A DNA stretch of 64,000 nt from CADEED01 sp035995425 (lineage in GTDB: Bacteria > Pseudomonadota > Gammaproteobacteria > Steroidobacterales > Steroidobacteraceae). The notes below the pieces were generated by a model. That model did no database searches and had not been told where the DNA came from. It was given only the letters and a program-made list of their open reading frames with translations. The stretch covers positions 20,849 to 84,848 of the forward strand of contig DASYKM010000013.1 in NCBI GenBank assembly GCA_035995425.1, read 5' to 3'. A program made the position numbers and the translations under genes. This document shows positions 34,391-45,748 of this stretch, one piece after another (the stretch's first letter is position 1; each line of letters starts with the position of its first letter).

Positions 34391-35631
34391 TTCACACCTG
34401 CCAGCACGGTCCGTTGCAACGTCGGCATGTCCTTGTCACCGCGGCCGGAGAGCCCGATGAGAACTTTCTTTCCGGGATTCCGCTTCGCCCAGCGACGCGC
34501 TCCCGCGAACGCGTGCGCCGATTCGATCGCCGGCAGAATGCCTTCGGCGCGACAGCACTCGGTCAACGCCTCGAGCGACTCATCGTCGGTGGCCGCTTCG
34601 TAACGCACGCGCCCGGCCCACAGCAGCAGTGAATGCTCCGGCCCCACACCCGGGTAGTCGAGGCCCGCGGAGATGGACTCGGTTTCCCGGATCTGTCCGT
34701 GTTCGTCCTGCAGCAGCAATGAATACGCGCCTTGAAGCACTCCGGGACTGCCATAGGCCAGCGTCGCCGCGTTGTGGCCCAACTGCTTGCCCGTACCGCC
34801 GGCTTCGATGCCGATGATCTCCACCGACTCATCGCCGATGAATGGATGGAACATGCCGATGGCATTCGAGCCACCGCCCACGCAGGAGATGACGGCATCC
34901 GGCAGTCCGCCGGACTGCGACAACATCTGTGCGCGGGCCTCCTTGCCGATCACGGTCTGCAGCTCGCGCACCAGGTACGGATACGGATGTGGCCCCACCG
35001 CCGAACCGATGATGTAGAAAGTGTCGTTGGGATTGCTGACCCAGTCGCGGAACGCCTCGTCGATGGCGGCACGCAGCGTCTGGTCGCCATTGGTGACCGG
35101 CACGACGGTCGCACCCAACAACTTCATGCGGCCGACGTTCGGCGCCTGGCGCTCCATGTCGACCGCGCCCATGTACACGGTGCACGGCAAGCCGATGCGC
35201 GCGCAGGCCGCGGCGCTGGCGACGCCATGCTGACCGGCGCCGGTCTCGGCCACCACGCGCTTTGCACCGAGTCGCTTCGCAAGCATGGCCTGGCCGAGCG
35301 CGTTGTTGATCTTGTGCGCGCCCGTGTGCGCGAGATCTTCGCGCTTCAGCCACACCTCGGCGCCCCAGGCCTTCGACAGCTGGTGCGCGCGGGTGAGCGC
35401 GGTCGGACGGCCGACCCAGCTCGCCAACTCGCCGGCGAGCTCGGCCTGGAAGTCGGGCGCGTGCAGGTACTGCCTGATACCCGCGTCGAGTTTCTCGAAC
35501 GAGGCGAACAGCGTCTCCGGCACGTAGCGGCCGCCGAACGGACCGAAGCGTCCGCGTGCGTCCGGATATTTCCCGGCCAGCTCGTCGGCGAGTAGTTTGG
35601 CGGGATCGATCGACGGGTCTTGGGCATTCAT
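34387..35631 (-). CDS. trpB: Tryptophan synthase beta subunit
   Basis: PLP enzyme joining indole and L-serine to tryptophan. From ATG 35631 it has 414 residues. Seen: FGPFGGRYVPETLF, LKREDLAHTGAHKINNALGQ with the PLP lysine in AHKIN, AETGAGQHGVASAAA (active-site Glu), VGGGSNAIGMFHPF (phosphate-binding glycine loop) and SAGLDYPGVGPEHS. A longer frame upstream is rejected because the start here overlaps trpF by ATGA and fits family length. Confidence 0.97.
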   Translation of the reverse strand: MNAQDPSIDPAKLLADELAGKYPDARGRFGPFGGRYVPETLFASFEKLDAGIRQYLHAPDFQAELAGELASWVGRPTALTRAHQLSKAWGAEVWLKREDLAHTGAHKINNALGQAMLAKRLGAKRVVAETGAGQHGVASAAACARIGLPCTVYMGAVDMERQAPNVGRMKLLGATVVPVTNGDQTLRAAIDEAFRDWVSNPNDTFYIIGSAVGPHPYPYLVRELQTVIGKEARAQMLSQSGGLPDAVISCVGGGSNAIGMFHPFIGDESVEIIGIEAGGTGKQLGHNAATLAYGSPGVLQGAYSLLLQDEHGQIRETESISAGLDYPGVGPEHSLLLWAGRVRYEAATDDESLEALTECCRAEGILPAIESAHAFAGARRWAKRNPGKKVLIGLSGRGDKDMPTLQRTVLAGVK

Positions 35632-36254
35632 GAATTCAACTCCAGGGCCGCCATGCGCGCGGCGGCCACGAATTTCTCGATCTTGTCGGCACTCTTGATG
35701 CCGGGCTGGTCTTCCACGCCGCTCGACACGTCGACCCCGAAAGGGCGCACGTGACGAATCGCGATGCCGACATTCACCGGGTTCAGTCCACCGGCAAGAA
35801 TCACCTGGCAACGGAGCGCGAGCTGCGCCGCGGCTTCCCAATCGGTCGTCTGCCCGCTGCCGCTCAGCGGTCCTTCGTAGAGGACTCTGGCCGGCAGCGC
35901 GCACGCGGCGTGCAATCCCGGCCGCATCACCGGCAGCACGCTCAAGGTGCGCGGCAGGTCGAGGCCGTCGATGTCTTCGATATCGGTTTGCAGAATATCG
36001 GGCTTGAAGTCGCGCAGGATTTCGGCGATGAGCTCACGCGACGGGTGACGCGTGACGGCGACGCACGCCAGCTTGTTTCGCGCACTGGCCGCGAGCTCGC
36101 TGGCGCGCCGCGTGGTCAACTGGCGCACGGAGGTTGCGAACACGAAGCCGATCGCATCGACTTCGCAGGCCAGGGCGGTACTCACCGCAACCGGCGTGGT
36201 CATGCCACAGATCTTGATGAAGGGCTTGTGGAGATTGCTCATGACCGGGTTCAT
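35628..36254 (-). CDS. trpF: Phosphoribosylanthranilate isomerase
   Basis: Amadori rearrangement of phosphoribosylanthranilate, the third step of tryptophan synthesis. A 208-residue TIM barrel with IKICGMTTPVAVSTAL (catalytic Cys), IGFVFATSVRQLT, DILQTDIEDID (catalytic Asp region), LAGGLNPVNVGIAI and GVDVSSGVEDQPGIKS. It is separate from trpC, unlike the E. coli fusion. Overlaps trpC and trpB by 4 bp each. Confidence 0.96.
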   Translation of the reverse strand: MNPVMSNLHKPFIKICGMTTPVAVSTALACEVDAIGFVFATSVRQLTTRRASELAASARNKLACVAVTRHPSRELIAEILRDFKPDILQTDIEDIDGLDLPRTLSVLPVMRPGLHAACALPARVLYEGPLSGSGQTTDWEAAAQLALRCQVILAGGLNPVNVGIAIRHVRPFGVDVSSGVEDQPGIKSADKIEKFVAAARMAALELNS

Positions 36255-37108
36255 GCGCGGCCTGCGACCAGCGAGGCCCGCACGGCGACCGCCGCGCGTG
36301 CTTCGGCCAGCATGTTCCGCGCAAGCAGCGCCGGCTCGGCCGCCGACATGAGCGCGCTGCCCACGAGCGCCAGGTCGTAACCCATAGCCGCCACGTGGCC
36401 GGCATCCGCGGCGGTCGTCACGCCGCTTTCAGCGACGCGTTTCACGTCGGTGGGCAGTGACGCGGCCAGCGCGTCGAGGCGTCCGGGCACCACCTTGAGC
36501 GTGGCGAGATCACGCGAGTTCACGCCGACCAGCAGCAGGTCGCGGTGTGCAGGACGCGAATCCACGAGCGCATGCGCAAGCTCGATGTCGCGCGCATCGA
36601 AAGCTTCCAGCAACACGAACATGTCGAGCTCCAGGGCCGCGTCGATGAGCTGCTCGAGGTCCGGCCGCGGCAGCATGCGAATGATGGCGAGCACGCCGCC
36701 CGCGCCGGCGACGCGCCCTTCCACGACCTGGTAGGCATCGACCAGGAAGTCCTTGCGCATGGCTGGCACCTGGAGCGGCGACAGTGCGCGCGCTCCGGCG
36801 GCGAGATCTCCGAGCGAGCCGTCGAATCGGCTGGGCTCGGTGAGGATCGACACCGCGGCCGCGCCGGCCTTCGCGTAGGTGCTGACGCGCGCACCGATAT
36901 CTTCCACGCTCGCGTCCTTGAGCAAGCCCACGGCCGGCGAGCGCAGCTTCACTTCGGCGATCAGGTCGAAGCTGCCCAACTTCAATGCGGGCGCAGCGGG
37001 AAGATCCGCCACGCGCGCGCGCAATTCATGCCCGGGCAATTTCGCTTGCGCCGCCGCCGAACGCTCGCGGCTCGCCTGCGCCATGCCGGCGAGGAAGTCG
37101 CCGCTCAT
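36251..37108 (-). CDS. trpC: Indole-3-glycerol phosphate synthase
   Basis: Ring closure of the deoxyribulose intermediate to indole-3-glycerol phosphate. 285 residues, TIM barrel. Seen: DLIAEVKLRSPAVGLL (catalytic Lys), AAVSILTEPSRFDGS, VPAMRKDFLVDAYQVVE (second catalytic Lys), LVGVNSRDLATLKV and RVAESGVTTAADAGHVAAMG. Start ATG 37108 overlaps the trpD stop. Slightly long at the C terminus, which is rich in Ala. Confidence 0.96.
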   Translation of the reverse strand: MSGDFLAGMAQASRERSAAAQAKLPGHELRARVADLPAAPALKLGSFDLIAEVKLRSPAVGLLKDASVEDIGARVSTYAKAGAAAVSILTEPSRFDGSLGDLAAGARALSPLQVPAMRKDFLVDAYQVVEGRVAGAGGVLAIIRMLPRPDLEQLIDAALELDMFVLLEAFDARDIELAHALVDSRPAHRDLLLVGVNSRDLATLKVVPGRLDALAASLPTDVKRVAESGVTTAADAGHVAAMGYDLALVGSALMSAAEPALLARNMLAEARAAVAVRASLVAGRA

Positions 37109-38144
37109 AAGCCCGCACCCATCCCAAACGCGGCGAGCCTGGCGAGCGTCGCGCGCGCCGCGCCGCTGTCGATGGCCTGCTTCGCCAGCGCCACGCCATC
37201 GCGCGGCTGGTCGACGCGGCCGACGATCTCCAGCGCCAGCGCCGCGCCTAACAACAGTGCGTCGCGGTGCGCTCCATGCTCGTTCCCCTCGAGCACGGCA
37301 CGCAGCGCGCGCGCATTGTTGGCGGCGTCGCCACCGGCCAGCTCGTGCGTGCCGCACAGATCGAGGCCGTAGTCCGAAGGGCTGCGGATCGAAGCCTTCA
37401 CTTCGCCGGGCCGCACGTCGAGCACCGTGAACGGCCCGAGTGGGGTCGGTTCATCCCAGCCTTCGGCGCCGTGAACCACGAAGGCGCGCTCGATGGGCAG
37501 GCCGGACAGCGCTTCGGCCATGAGCTGCGCGGTGGGCAGGTCGAAGGCGCCGGTGAGCTGGAACAAGGGCGCCGCGGGATTCGTCAAGGGGCCGAGGATG
37601 TTGAACACCGTACGCACGCCCAGGTCCTTCCGAATCGGCACCACTGCCTTCATCGCCGGGTGGTAGTGAGGCGCGAACAGGAAGGTGAATCGGGTCGCCG
37701 CCAGGCAGGCGCCGGCGGCGGATTCATCGAGCGGTAGTTTGAGCCCGAGCTGCTCGAGCACGTCGGCGCTGCCCGACTTGCTCGAGACCGAGCGATTCCC
37801 GTGCTTGATCACGTCGACTCCGCAGGCCGCCGTCAGCAACGCCGCGCCGGTGGAGAGATTGAAGCTGCCCGAGGAATCGCCGCCGGTACCAACGATGTCG
37901 ATGGCGCGGGCTCCGGAAGGAATTCCCGGCTGGCGTGCGAGCTGGCGCATGGCTCGCGCGAAGCCGCGCACCTCGTCGGCCGTGACACCCTTCGAACGTA
38001 GCGCCGCCAGGAAGGCGCCGGCCAGCGCCGGCGGCATCCCGCCATCGGCCTTCTCGGATCCGACAATCGAGCGCAGCAGATCCCCGGCCTCGGATTCGGT
38101 CAACGACTTTCCCGACAACAGGTGTTCGAGTGTGTTGCGCAGGC

Positions 38145-38148
<4 letters not shown>
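37105..38148 (-). CDS. trpD: Anthranilate phosphoribosyltransferase
   Basis: Adds phosphoribosyl to anthranilate from PRPP. 347 residues with the PRPP-binding KHGNRSVSSKSGSADVLE, the glycine-rich GTGGDSSGSFNLSTGAALL, LFAPHYHPAMKAVVPIRKDL and GPLTNPAAP; FVVHGAEGWDEPTPLGP follows. Not fused to trpG. Overlaps both trpG and trpC by ATGA. Confidence 0.96.
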
Positions 38149-38740
<592 letters not shown>

Positions 38741-38744
<4 letters not shown>

Positions 38745-40144
38745 AAGCCCTCCGCCGCGAGCTTGAGCGCGCGCGCCATCGCGCCGGATTTTGCGATTAC
38801 TTCCTCGTACTCGGTGACCGGCACGCTGTCGGCAACCACTCCGGCGCCTGCCTGGTAGCTGTATTCGTCGCCGCGGAACACCAGCGTGCGAATGGTGATG
38901 GCCTGGTCCATGTCGCCGCGCGCGCCGAAGTAGCCGACGGTGCCGCCATACAAACCGCGCCGTATGGGCTCGAGCTCATCGATGATTTCCATGGCGCGCA
39001 CCTTTGGCGCCCCCACCAGCGTGCCGGCCGGAAATGTCGCCGCGAAGAGATCGAACGCATCGCGGCCTTTCGCCAGCTGCCCCTTCACGCCGCTGACGAT
39101 GTGCATGACATGGCTATAGCGCTCGATGACACGAAACGGATCGACGTGCACGCTGCCGGCTTGCGCCACTCGGCCGAGGTCGTTGCGCGCGAGATCGACG
39201 AGCATCACGTGCTCGGCGTTTTCCTTCACGTCGGCGAGCAGATCCTTCTCGTGCTGGATGTCGGCGGCGGGATCGTCGGCGCGTGGCCGCGTGCCGGCGA
39301 TCGGCCGCAGCTGTGCGCTGCCGGCGGCGTTGACCTTGACCAGCGCTTCGGGCGAGGAACCGACCACGGTCACATCGCCGAGCTTGCAGTAGTACATGTA
39401 AGGAGAAGGATTGATGAGGCGCAGCGCCCGATAGGCCTCGAAGGGATCGAGCGAATGGCGGCCGGAGAAGCGTGACGACAATACGAGCTGGTAGACGTCG
39501 CCGGCCGCGATGTATTCCTGCGTGCGCTTGACGCCGGCCATGTAGTCGTCGCGCGACAATGAACCCGTGGCGGGTGAATAGCGTTCCACCGAGCCGCTGC
39601 CCGGGATCGAGTAGTTGGAGATGCCGCCGCGCAGCGCACCGATCACGTCACGGCGCAGTGACTGGCGCTCCGCTTCAGTGCCGGCGTGCAGCAATGCGAT
39701 GCCGCGCGTCAGGTGATCGAACACCAGCATGGATTCGGGCGCGACATAGTGCAGGTCCGGCACCAGGTTGTCGGCGCGTGCATTGGCCGGCAGACGCTCG
39801 AAGTATCGCACCACGTCGTACGACGAATAGCCCACGAGGCCACCGGCCAGCGGTACGCCGGCCATTTCCGGCAGTGGTTTGGGAGCCGCGGCCAGCGCCT
39901 TGCGCAGCGCGTCTAACAATTCGGCCTTGTTTGCCGGGCGCGGCAGCTTCGCGCTGCCAACCGTGAGGCCCGCGGCATCGAGCTTCACCTCGAGGCATTT
40001 GCCGAAGCCGATGAACGAATAACGCGCCAGGCGCTCGCCGCCCTCCACGCTCTCCAGCAGGAAGCGCGGATTGAAGGCGCCGAGTTTGGCGAAGGCCGAC
40101 ACCGGGGTGTCGAGATCGCCGGCGATGTCAAAAGGCGGTTTCAC
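38741..40144 (-). CDS. trpE: Anthranilate synthase component I
   Basis: Converts chorismate plus ammonia to anthranilate, the committed step. 467 residues. The tryptophan feedback site motif LLES is present (residues 29-32, in NPRFLLESVEGGERLARYSF), and the chorismate-binding core shows AGDVYQLVLSSRF, IAGTRPRADDP, LVDLARNDLGRVA, TFPAGTLVGAPKVRAMEII and QAGAGVVADS. GTG start at 40144 has GAGAAGGG just upstream. Expression is controlled by the leader peptide and attenuator upstream, plus expected allosteric inhibition. Confidence 0.96.
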
Positions 40145-40193
40145 CCCTTCTCAACTCCTCTCTGCTGTTTCGTCGGCGAGATACGCAGACAAC

Positions 40194-40228
40194 AAAAAAC
40201 CCATCTCTGGCAGTACCGGAGATGGGTT
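40194..40228 (-). terminator. trp attenuator (intrinsic terminator with T6)
   Basis: On the minus strand aacccatctc and gagatgggtt form a 9-10-bp stem with an 11-base loop, followed by TTTTTT, 50 bp before trpE. The segment cccatctcc can pair instead with ggagtggg right after the trpL stop (plus-strand cccactcc at 40276-40283), giving an antiterminator; ggag there can also pair with cctcc at the end of trpL. The classic 1:2, 2:3 and 3:4 pairings are therefore all possible. Confidence 0.88.
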
Positions 40229-40283
40229 CTTTTGGAATTCGTTCTCTGATCAGATACGCAATAGCTTCCCGAAGGCCCACTCC

Positions 40284-40331
40284 TTATTGGAGGCGCCACC
40301 ACCAGATTTTGCGGATGCGATTGGTATTCAT
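40284..40331 (-). CDS. trpL: trp operon leader peptide
   Basis: A 15-codon frame encoding MNTNRIRKIWWWRLQ, with three consecutive Trp codons, lying between a good promoter and the intrinsic terminator ahead of trpE. When tryptophan-charged tRNA is scarce, ribosomes should stall on the Trp codons, free the downstream segment for antiterminator pairing and let transcription enter trpE. No Shine-Dalgarno sequence precedes the ATG, and the promoter spacing puts the transcript start only about two bases away, so it is probably leaderless. Confidence 0.9.
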   Translation of the reverse strand: MNTNRIRKIWWWRLQ

Positions 40332-40340
40332 CGGGCGGCG

Positions 40341-40370
40341 AGTATCGCCGTCGATCCGGCATTGCGTCAA
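40341..40370 (-). promoter_or_regulatory. Sigma-70-like trp promoter
   Basis: On the minus strand TTGACG (40370-40365) and GATACT (40346-40341) are separated by 18 bases, close to consensus. Nine bases separate the -10 from the trpL ATG. No clear TrpR operator palindrome was seen. Confidence 0.65.
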
Positions 40371-40439
40371 GGATGAATCGGGCCCGGGAAGTCCGCCAGG
40401 CCTACATTTCCGCCCTGGAAACCGGTTTAGAACAGTGCC

Positions 40440-40763
40440 ATGACCACCATTGAAAAACGCCGGCCGCTGCTCACGCTGATCAATGTATTCACGGTCGACC
40501 CGGGTCAGCAGGACCAACTGGTGACTTTGCTCACTGACGCCACCGAAAGAACGATGAAGCATCTGCCGGGATTCATCTCGGCAAACATTCATCGCAGCCT
40601 GGATGGATCCAAGGTCGTGAATTATGCGCAATGGGAAAGCAAGGCCGCGTTCGACGCCATGCGCGCCAACCCCGAAGCCGCACCTCACATGAAGGCCGCG
40701 GCCGCGTTGGCGAAGTTCGACCCCATCGCCTGCGAGGTCGTCGAAGCGATCGATCGCGACTGA
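40440..40763 (+). CDS. Antibiotic biosynthesis monooxygenase (ABM) domain protein
   Basis: A 107-residue dimeric ferredoxin-like fold protein: PLLTLINVFTVDPGQQDQLV, MKHLPGFISANIHRSLDGSK, NYAQWESKAAFDAMRANPEA. ABM-domain proteins act as cofactor-free oxygenases or haem/quinone-modifying enzymes; the substrate cannot be inferred. It is divergent from the trp leader promoter, 70 bp away. Confidence 0.88.
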   Translation: MTTIEKRRPLLTLINVFTVDPGQQDQLVTLLTDATERTMKHLPGFISANIHRSLDGSKVVNYAQWESKAAFDAMRANPEAAPHMKAAAALAKFDPIACEVVEAIDRD

Positions 40764-40781
40764 ACGCGCGCCCGGGTCGTA

Positions 40782-41327
40782 CTATTTGCCGCAAGCCGCA
40801 GCGATGCGCTCGCCCGTTTCGCGTCCCATTGCCACGGAAGCCGGAGACAGCGACAAATCCTTGCCCATGACCTTGCGTCCAAGGCCGGTGCTCGAGAATT
40901 CGGAGATCCTGGCCAGTTGCGCCGGCGTGATGTCTTCTTTCCCCGGAACCTCTGGCAGCAGGGAGCTCTCGCCCTGGCGCGCGCGCAGGCGGCGCATCAG
41001 ACCTTCCACGTATTTGACGCCGGCATCCGACTGGAAAAACGCCAGCGACGTTTCGACTTCCTGCGGTGTCAGCACATTGTCGACGACGCGCGCCCACCCG
41101 GCGGTGAAGTCCACATAAGAAATGTGTTTGATGCAGCTCGCGCTGGTCTTCCCATATCGCTCGCCCATGGAGCCGCTGAGAAATGCGAGCTTCGTGGTGG
41201 CGACGGCGATCTCGTCCGATCGCATGGCGCGCACCAGCGCCACGGATCTCGGGTTGTCGGCGGCCTGCGCCACCGTGGCAACCATCGCGAGTGCAGCGCA
41301 AAACAACGTCGTCGCGAATGTCTTCAT
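40782..41327 (-). CDS. Secreted DUF2059-like protein
   Basis: A 181-residue protein with a clear signal peptide (MKTFATTLFCAALAMVATVAQA); an ATG 12 bases upstream is an alternative. The rest is helical (LVRAMRSDEIAVATTKLAFL, ARVVDNVLTPQEVETSLAFF, SDAGVKYVEGLMRRLRA), with an LTPQE plus aromatic-rich pattern seen in DUF2059 proteins. Periplasmic, function unknown. Convergent with the ABM gene and divergent from the ridA gene. Confidence 0.65.
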   Translation of the reverse strand: MKTFATTLFCAALAMVATVAQAADNPRSVALVRAMRSDEIAVATTKLAFLSGSMGERYGKTSASCIKHISYVDFTAGWARVVDNVLTPQEVETSLAFFQSDAGVKYVEGLMRRLRARQGESSLLPEVPGKEDITPAQLARISEFSSTGLGRKVMGKDLSLSPASVAMGRETGERIAAACGK

Positions 41328-41392
41328 GCGGCTTTCCATGTGACGAACCGTGGCAGAATCTGAAGGGGCGGAATATACCGCGAGGAGGACTG

Positions 41393-41821
41393 ATGGCGCG
41401 CCGCTTGATTTCATCGGGATCCACGTTCGAAAAGAGCATCGGTTATTCACGCGCCGTCGTCGACGGCGACTGGATTTTCGTCTCCGGCACCACCGGCTTC
41501 GACTACTCGAACATGACCATCCAGGACGACGCCGTGGCCCAGTGTGAGCAGGCACTGAAGAACATCGCCGCCGCGCTCAAGCAAGCCGATTCGGGCTTCG
41601 CCGACGTGGTGCGCGTTCACTACCTCCTGACCAATGGCGCGGACTTCGAGCGTTGCTGGCCGGCCATGGGCAAGGCGTTCGGCGAAGTGCGTCCGGCCGC
41701 CACGATGATGGTGGTGGGCCTCGCCGACACGCGCATGAAAATCGAGATCGAGGTGACGGCACTGCGTCGCAAAGCGGTGCCTCGCAAGAAGAAGGCCAAG
41801 GCGGCCAAGCGCAAGAAGTAA
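41393..41821 (+). CDS. RidA family protein
   Basis: A 142-residue trimeric YjgF/YER057c/UK114 fold protein (SIGYSRAVVDGDWIFVSGTT, AVAQCEQALKNIAAALKQAD, RVHYLLTNGADFERCWPAMG, GEVRPAATMMVVGLADTRMK, IEIEVTAL). RidA proteins hydrolyse reactive enamine/imine intermediates; the conserved arginine is seen in VRPAATMM. A Lys-rich tail (RKKKAKAAKRKK) is unusual. An excellent ribosome-binding site, GAGGAGG, precedes ATG 41393. Confidence 0.9.
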   Translation: MARRLISSGSTFEKSIGYSRAVVDGDWIFVSGTTGFDYSNMTIQDDAVAQCEQALKNIAAALKQADSGFADVVRVHYLLTNGADFERCWPAMGKAFGEVRPAATMMVVGLADTRMKIEIEVTALRRKAVPRKKKAKAAKRKK

Positions 41822-41826
41822 GACAT

Positions 41827-41843
41827 GGGGACTGGCTGTCCCC
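41827..41843. repeat. GGGGAC/GTCCCC hairpin (REP-like core)
   Basis: A 6-bp perfect stem ggggac / gtcccc with loop tggct, 5 bp after the ridA stop. It shares the GGGGAC core with the 45-bp inverted repeat at 12748 and may be a solo REP-like copy or a weak terminator. Confidence 0.5.
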
Positions 41844-41866
41844 CTTCCGACGCAACGCTCAGGTGA

Positions 41867-44278
<2,412 letters not shown>

Positions 44279-44299
44279 TACAAACCCAAGGATCTCGCC

Positions 44300-44683
44300 A
44301 TGAAAGAGCTCATCGATCAGCTGACCAGGAGTCTCGGCATCAGCGGCAGCCAGGCCGAAGGTGGCGCGGCGGTACTGTTCAAGGCGGCCAAGGACAAGCT
44401 CGGCGCCGCCGAGTTCGACAGCCTGCTCGGCGGCGTGCCCGGGCTCCACGACATTATGAAGAAGGCGCCGGCCGGCGGCGGCGGGCTCGGCGGGTTGTTA
44501 GGCGGACTGGCGGGGGCGATTGGCGGCAACGCGGCGGCCATCGCGACAGTTGTCGGAGGCTTCGGCAAGCTCGGACTCAAGGCCGAGGACGCCCGGAAAT
44601 TCGTGCCCGTCATTCTCGATTTCCTGCGCACCAAGGTCGGGCCGGACGTCGTGTCCAAGCTCGAGAACACACTGCGCGCCTGA
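44300..44683 (+). CDS. DUF2780 family protein
   Basis: A 127-residue protein with a helical N terminus (ELIDQLTRSLGISGSQAEGG, AAVLFKAAKDKLGAAEF), a Gly-rich stretch (GGGGLGGLLGGLAGAIGG) and C-terminal KLGLKAEDARKFVPVILDFL, matching DUF2780 (VcgC/VcgE type). No activity is known. Starts 21 bp after the ATPase gene and precedes yajQ by 15 bp, so the three may be co-transcribed. Confidence 0.85.
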   Translation: MKELIDQLTRSLGISGSQAEGGAAVLFKAAKDKLGAAEFDSLLGGVPGLHDIMKKAPAGGGGLGGLLGGLAGAIGGNAAAIATVVGGFGKLGLKAEDARKFVPVILDFLRTKVGPDVVSKLENTLRA

Positions 44684-44698
44684 AGCGCGAGGAAAACC

Positions 44699-45190
44699 AT
44701 GCCTTCCTTCGATGCCGTCTCCGAAATCGACATCCACGAGCTCACCAACGCCGTGGACCAGGCCAACCGCGAGCTCACCCAGCGTTTCGATTTCAAGGAC
44801 ACCGGTGCGATCTTCGAGCTCAGCGAGAAAGACACGACCGTGAGCATGAAAGCCCCGGCGGAATTCCAGCTCAGGCAGATGCTCGACATCCTCACGCAGC
44901 GCCTGGGCAAGCGCGGCATCGACGTGCGCTGCATGGAGAAGAAAGATGCGGTGACGAATCTGGCCCAGGCGCGCCAGGACATCGTGCTGCGTCATGGCAT
45001 TGACGCGGACTCGGGCAAGAAGCTGCAGAAGCTGGTCAAGGAATCGAAGCTGAAGGTCCAGGCTTCGATCCAGGGCGACAAGCTACGCATCACCGGCAAA
45101 TCGCGCGACGATCTGCAGGACGCCATGGCGCTGCTACGTAAAGCGGAGGGGCTGGACCGCCCCCTGCAGTTCAACAATTTTCGGGACTGA
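44699..45190 (+). CDS. yajQ: YajQ family nucleotide-binding protein
   Basis: A 163-residue protein of two ferredoxin-like halves: MPSFDAVSEIDIHELTNAVD, RELTQRFDFKDTGAIFELSE, then KESKLKVQASIQGDKLRITG and a closing FNNFRD. In Xanthomonas a YajQ homologue binds cyclic di-GMP and a transcription factor; whether this one does is not known. Full length. Its stop abuts the convergent 2OG oxygenase gene. Confidence 0.94.
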   Translation: MPSFDAVSEIDIHELTNAVDQANRELTQRFDFKDTGAIFELSEKDTTVSMKAPAEFQLRQMLDILTQRLGKRGIDVRCMEKKDAVTNLAQARQDIVLRHGIDADSGKKLQKLVKESKLKVQASIQGDKLRITGKSRDDLQDAMALLRKAEGLDRPLQFNNFRD

Positions 45191-45748
45191 CTACGTCGCG
45201 CGCAATTTGATGGCGAACGTATAGCGTCCCATCGGGCAATTGCGATTGGGTGGCCGGCCTGCGTGGCGAATCGCTCCGTCGAACAACAGCAATCGCCCCG
45301 GCTTTGGCGTCACCGCGACCTGCGCGTCGCCGCTGGAATCGAAGAACATTGTCTCGCCACCCCATTCCACGTCCCATTGCTCGCACAGGAACCATAGCGC
45401 CGTGAGCTCGCGCGTGTTGGGCAAGGCGTCGAAGTGCGTCAACAGGATGTCGCCGAACGACGCGAAATTCGTGTAGACGCGGTACGGAAGGAACCGCTCG
45501 TTCGGCCGCAACTCCGCGATCGCCTTCTCGGTGGCCAGCCACAGCGTGGTGCGCGGCAGATTCTCGAGCGGCATTTCACAAACCCAATGCCGGTGTTCGA
45601 CCGTATCGGGCCGCGCCTTTTCCGTGCGCGTGAAGGCGGCCTGTGCAATCGCCTTGGAATACCGCGTCACCTCTTCCACCGGCACGAGGTCATCGAACAC
45701 GAAGATGTCGTGCCCGTCGACGCTGGCGGTGCGCGTCGGCACGGTCAC
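45191..45748 (-). CDS. 2OG-Fe(II) oxygenase of the halogenase cluster
   Basis: A 185-residue PKHD/SM-20-like dioxygenase. The iron-binding triad appears as LTHFDALP (His105, Asp107) and AIRHAGRPPNR (His162); WGGETMFFDSSGDAQVAVTP and GRLLLFDGAIRHAGRP are typical of the double-stranded beta helix. Such enzymes hydroxylate peptides or small molecules with 2-oxoglutarate and oxygen. Its start overlaps the adjacent halogenase stop (ATGA), so it acts with the halogenases, presumably on the same compound. Confidence 0.85.
   Translation of the reverse strand: MTVPTRTASVDGHDIFVFDDLVPVEEVTRYSKAIAQAAFTRTEKARPDTVEHRHWVCEMPLENLPRTTLWLATEKAIAELRPNERFLPYRVYTNFASFGDILLTHFDALPNTRELTALWFLCEQWDVEWGGETMFFDSSGDAQVAVTPKPGRLLLFDGAIRHAGRPPNRNCPMGRYTFAIKLRAT

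Noticed and set aside
34387..35904. Longer start for trpB at 35904
   Set aside because: The extension is shadow sequence from trpF; ATG 35631 overlaps trpF by ATGA and gives the normal family length.
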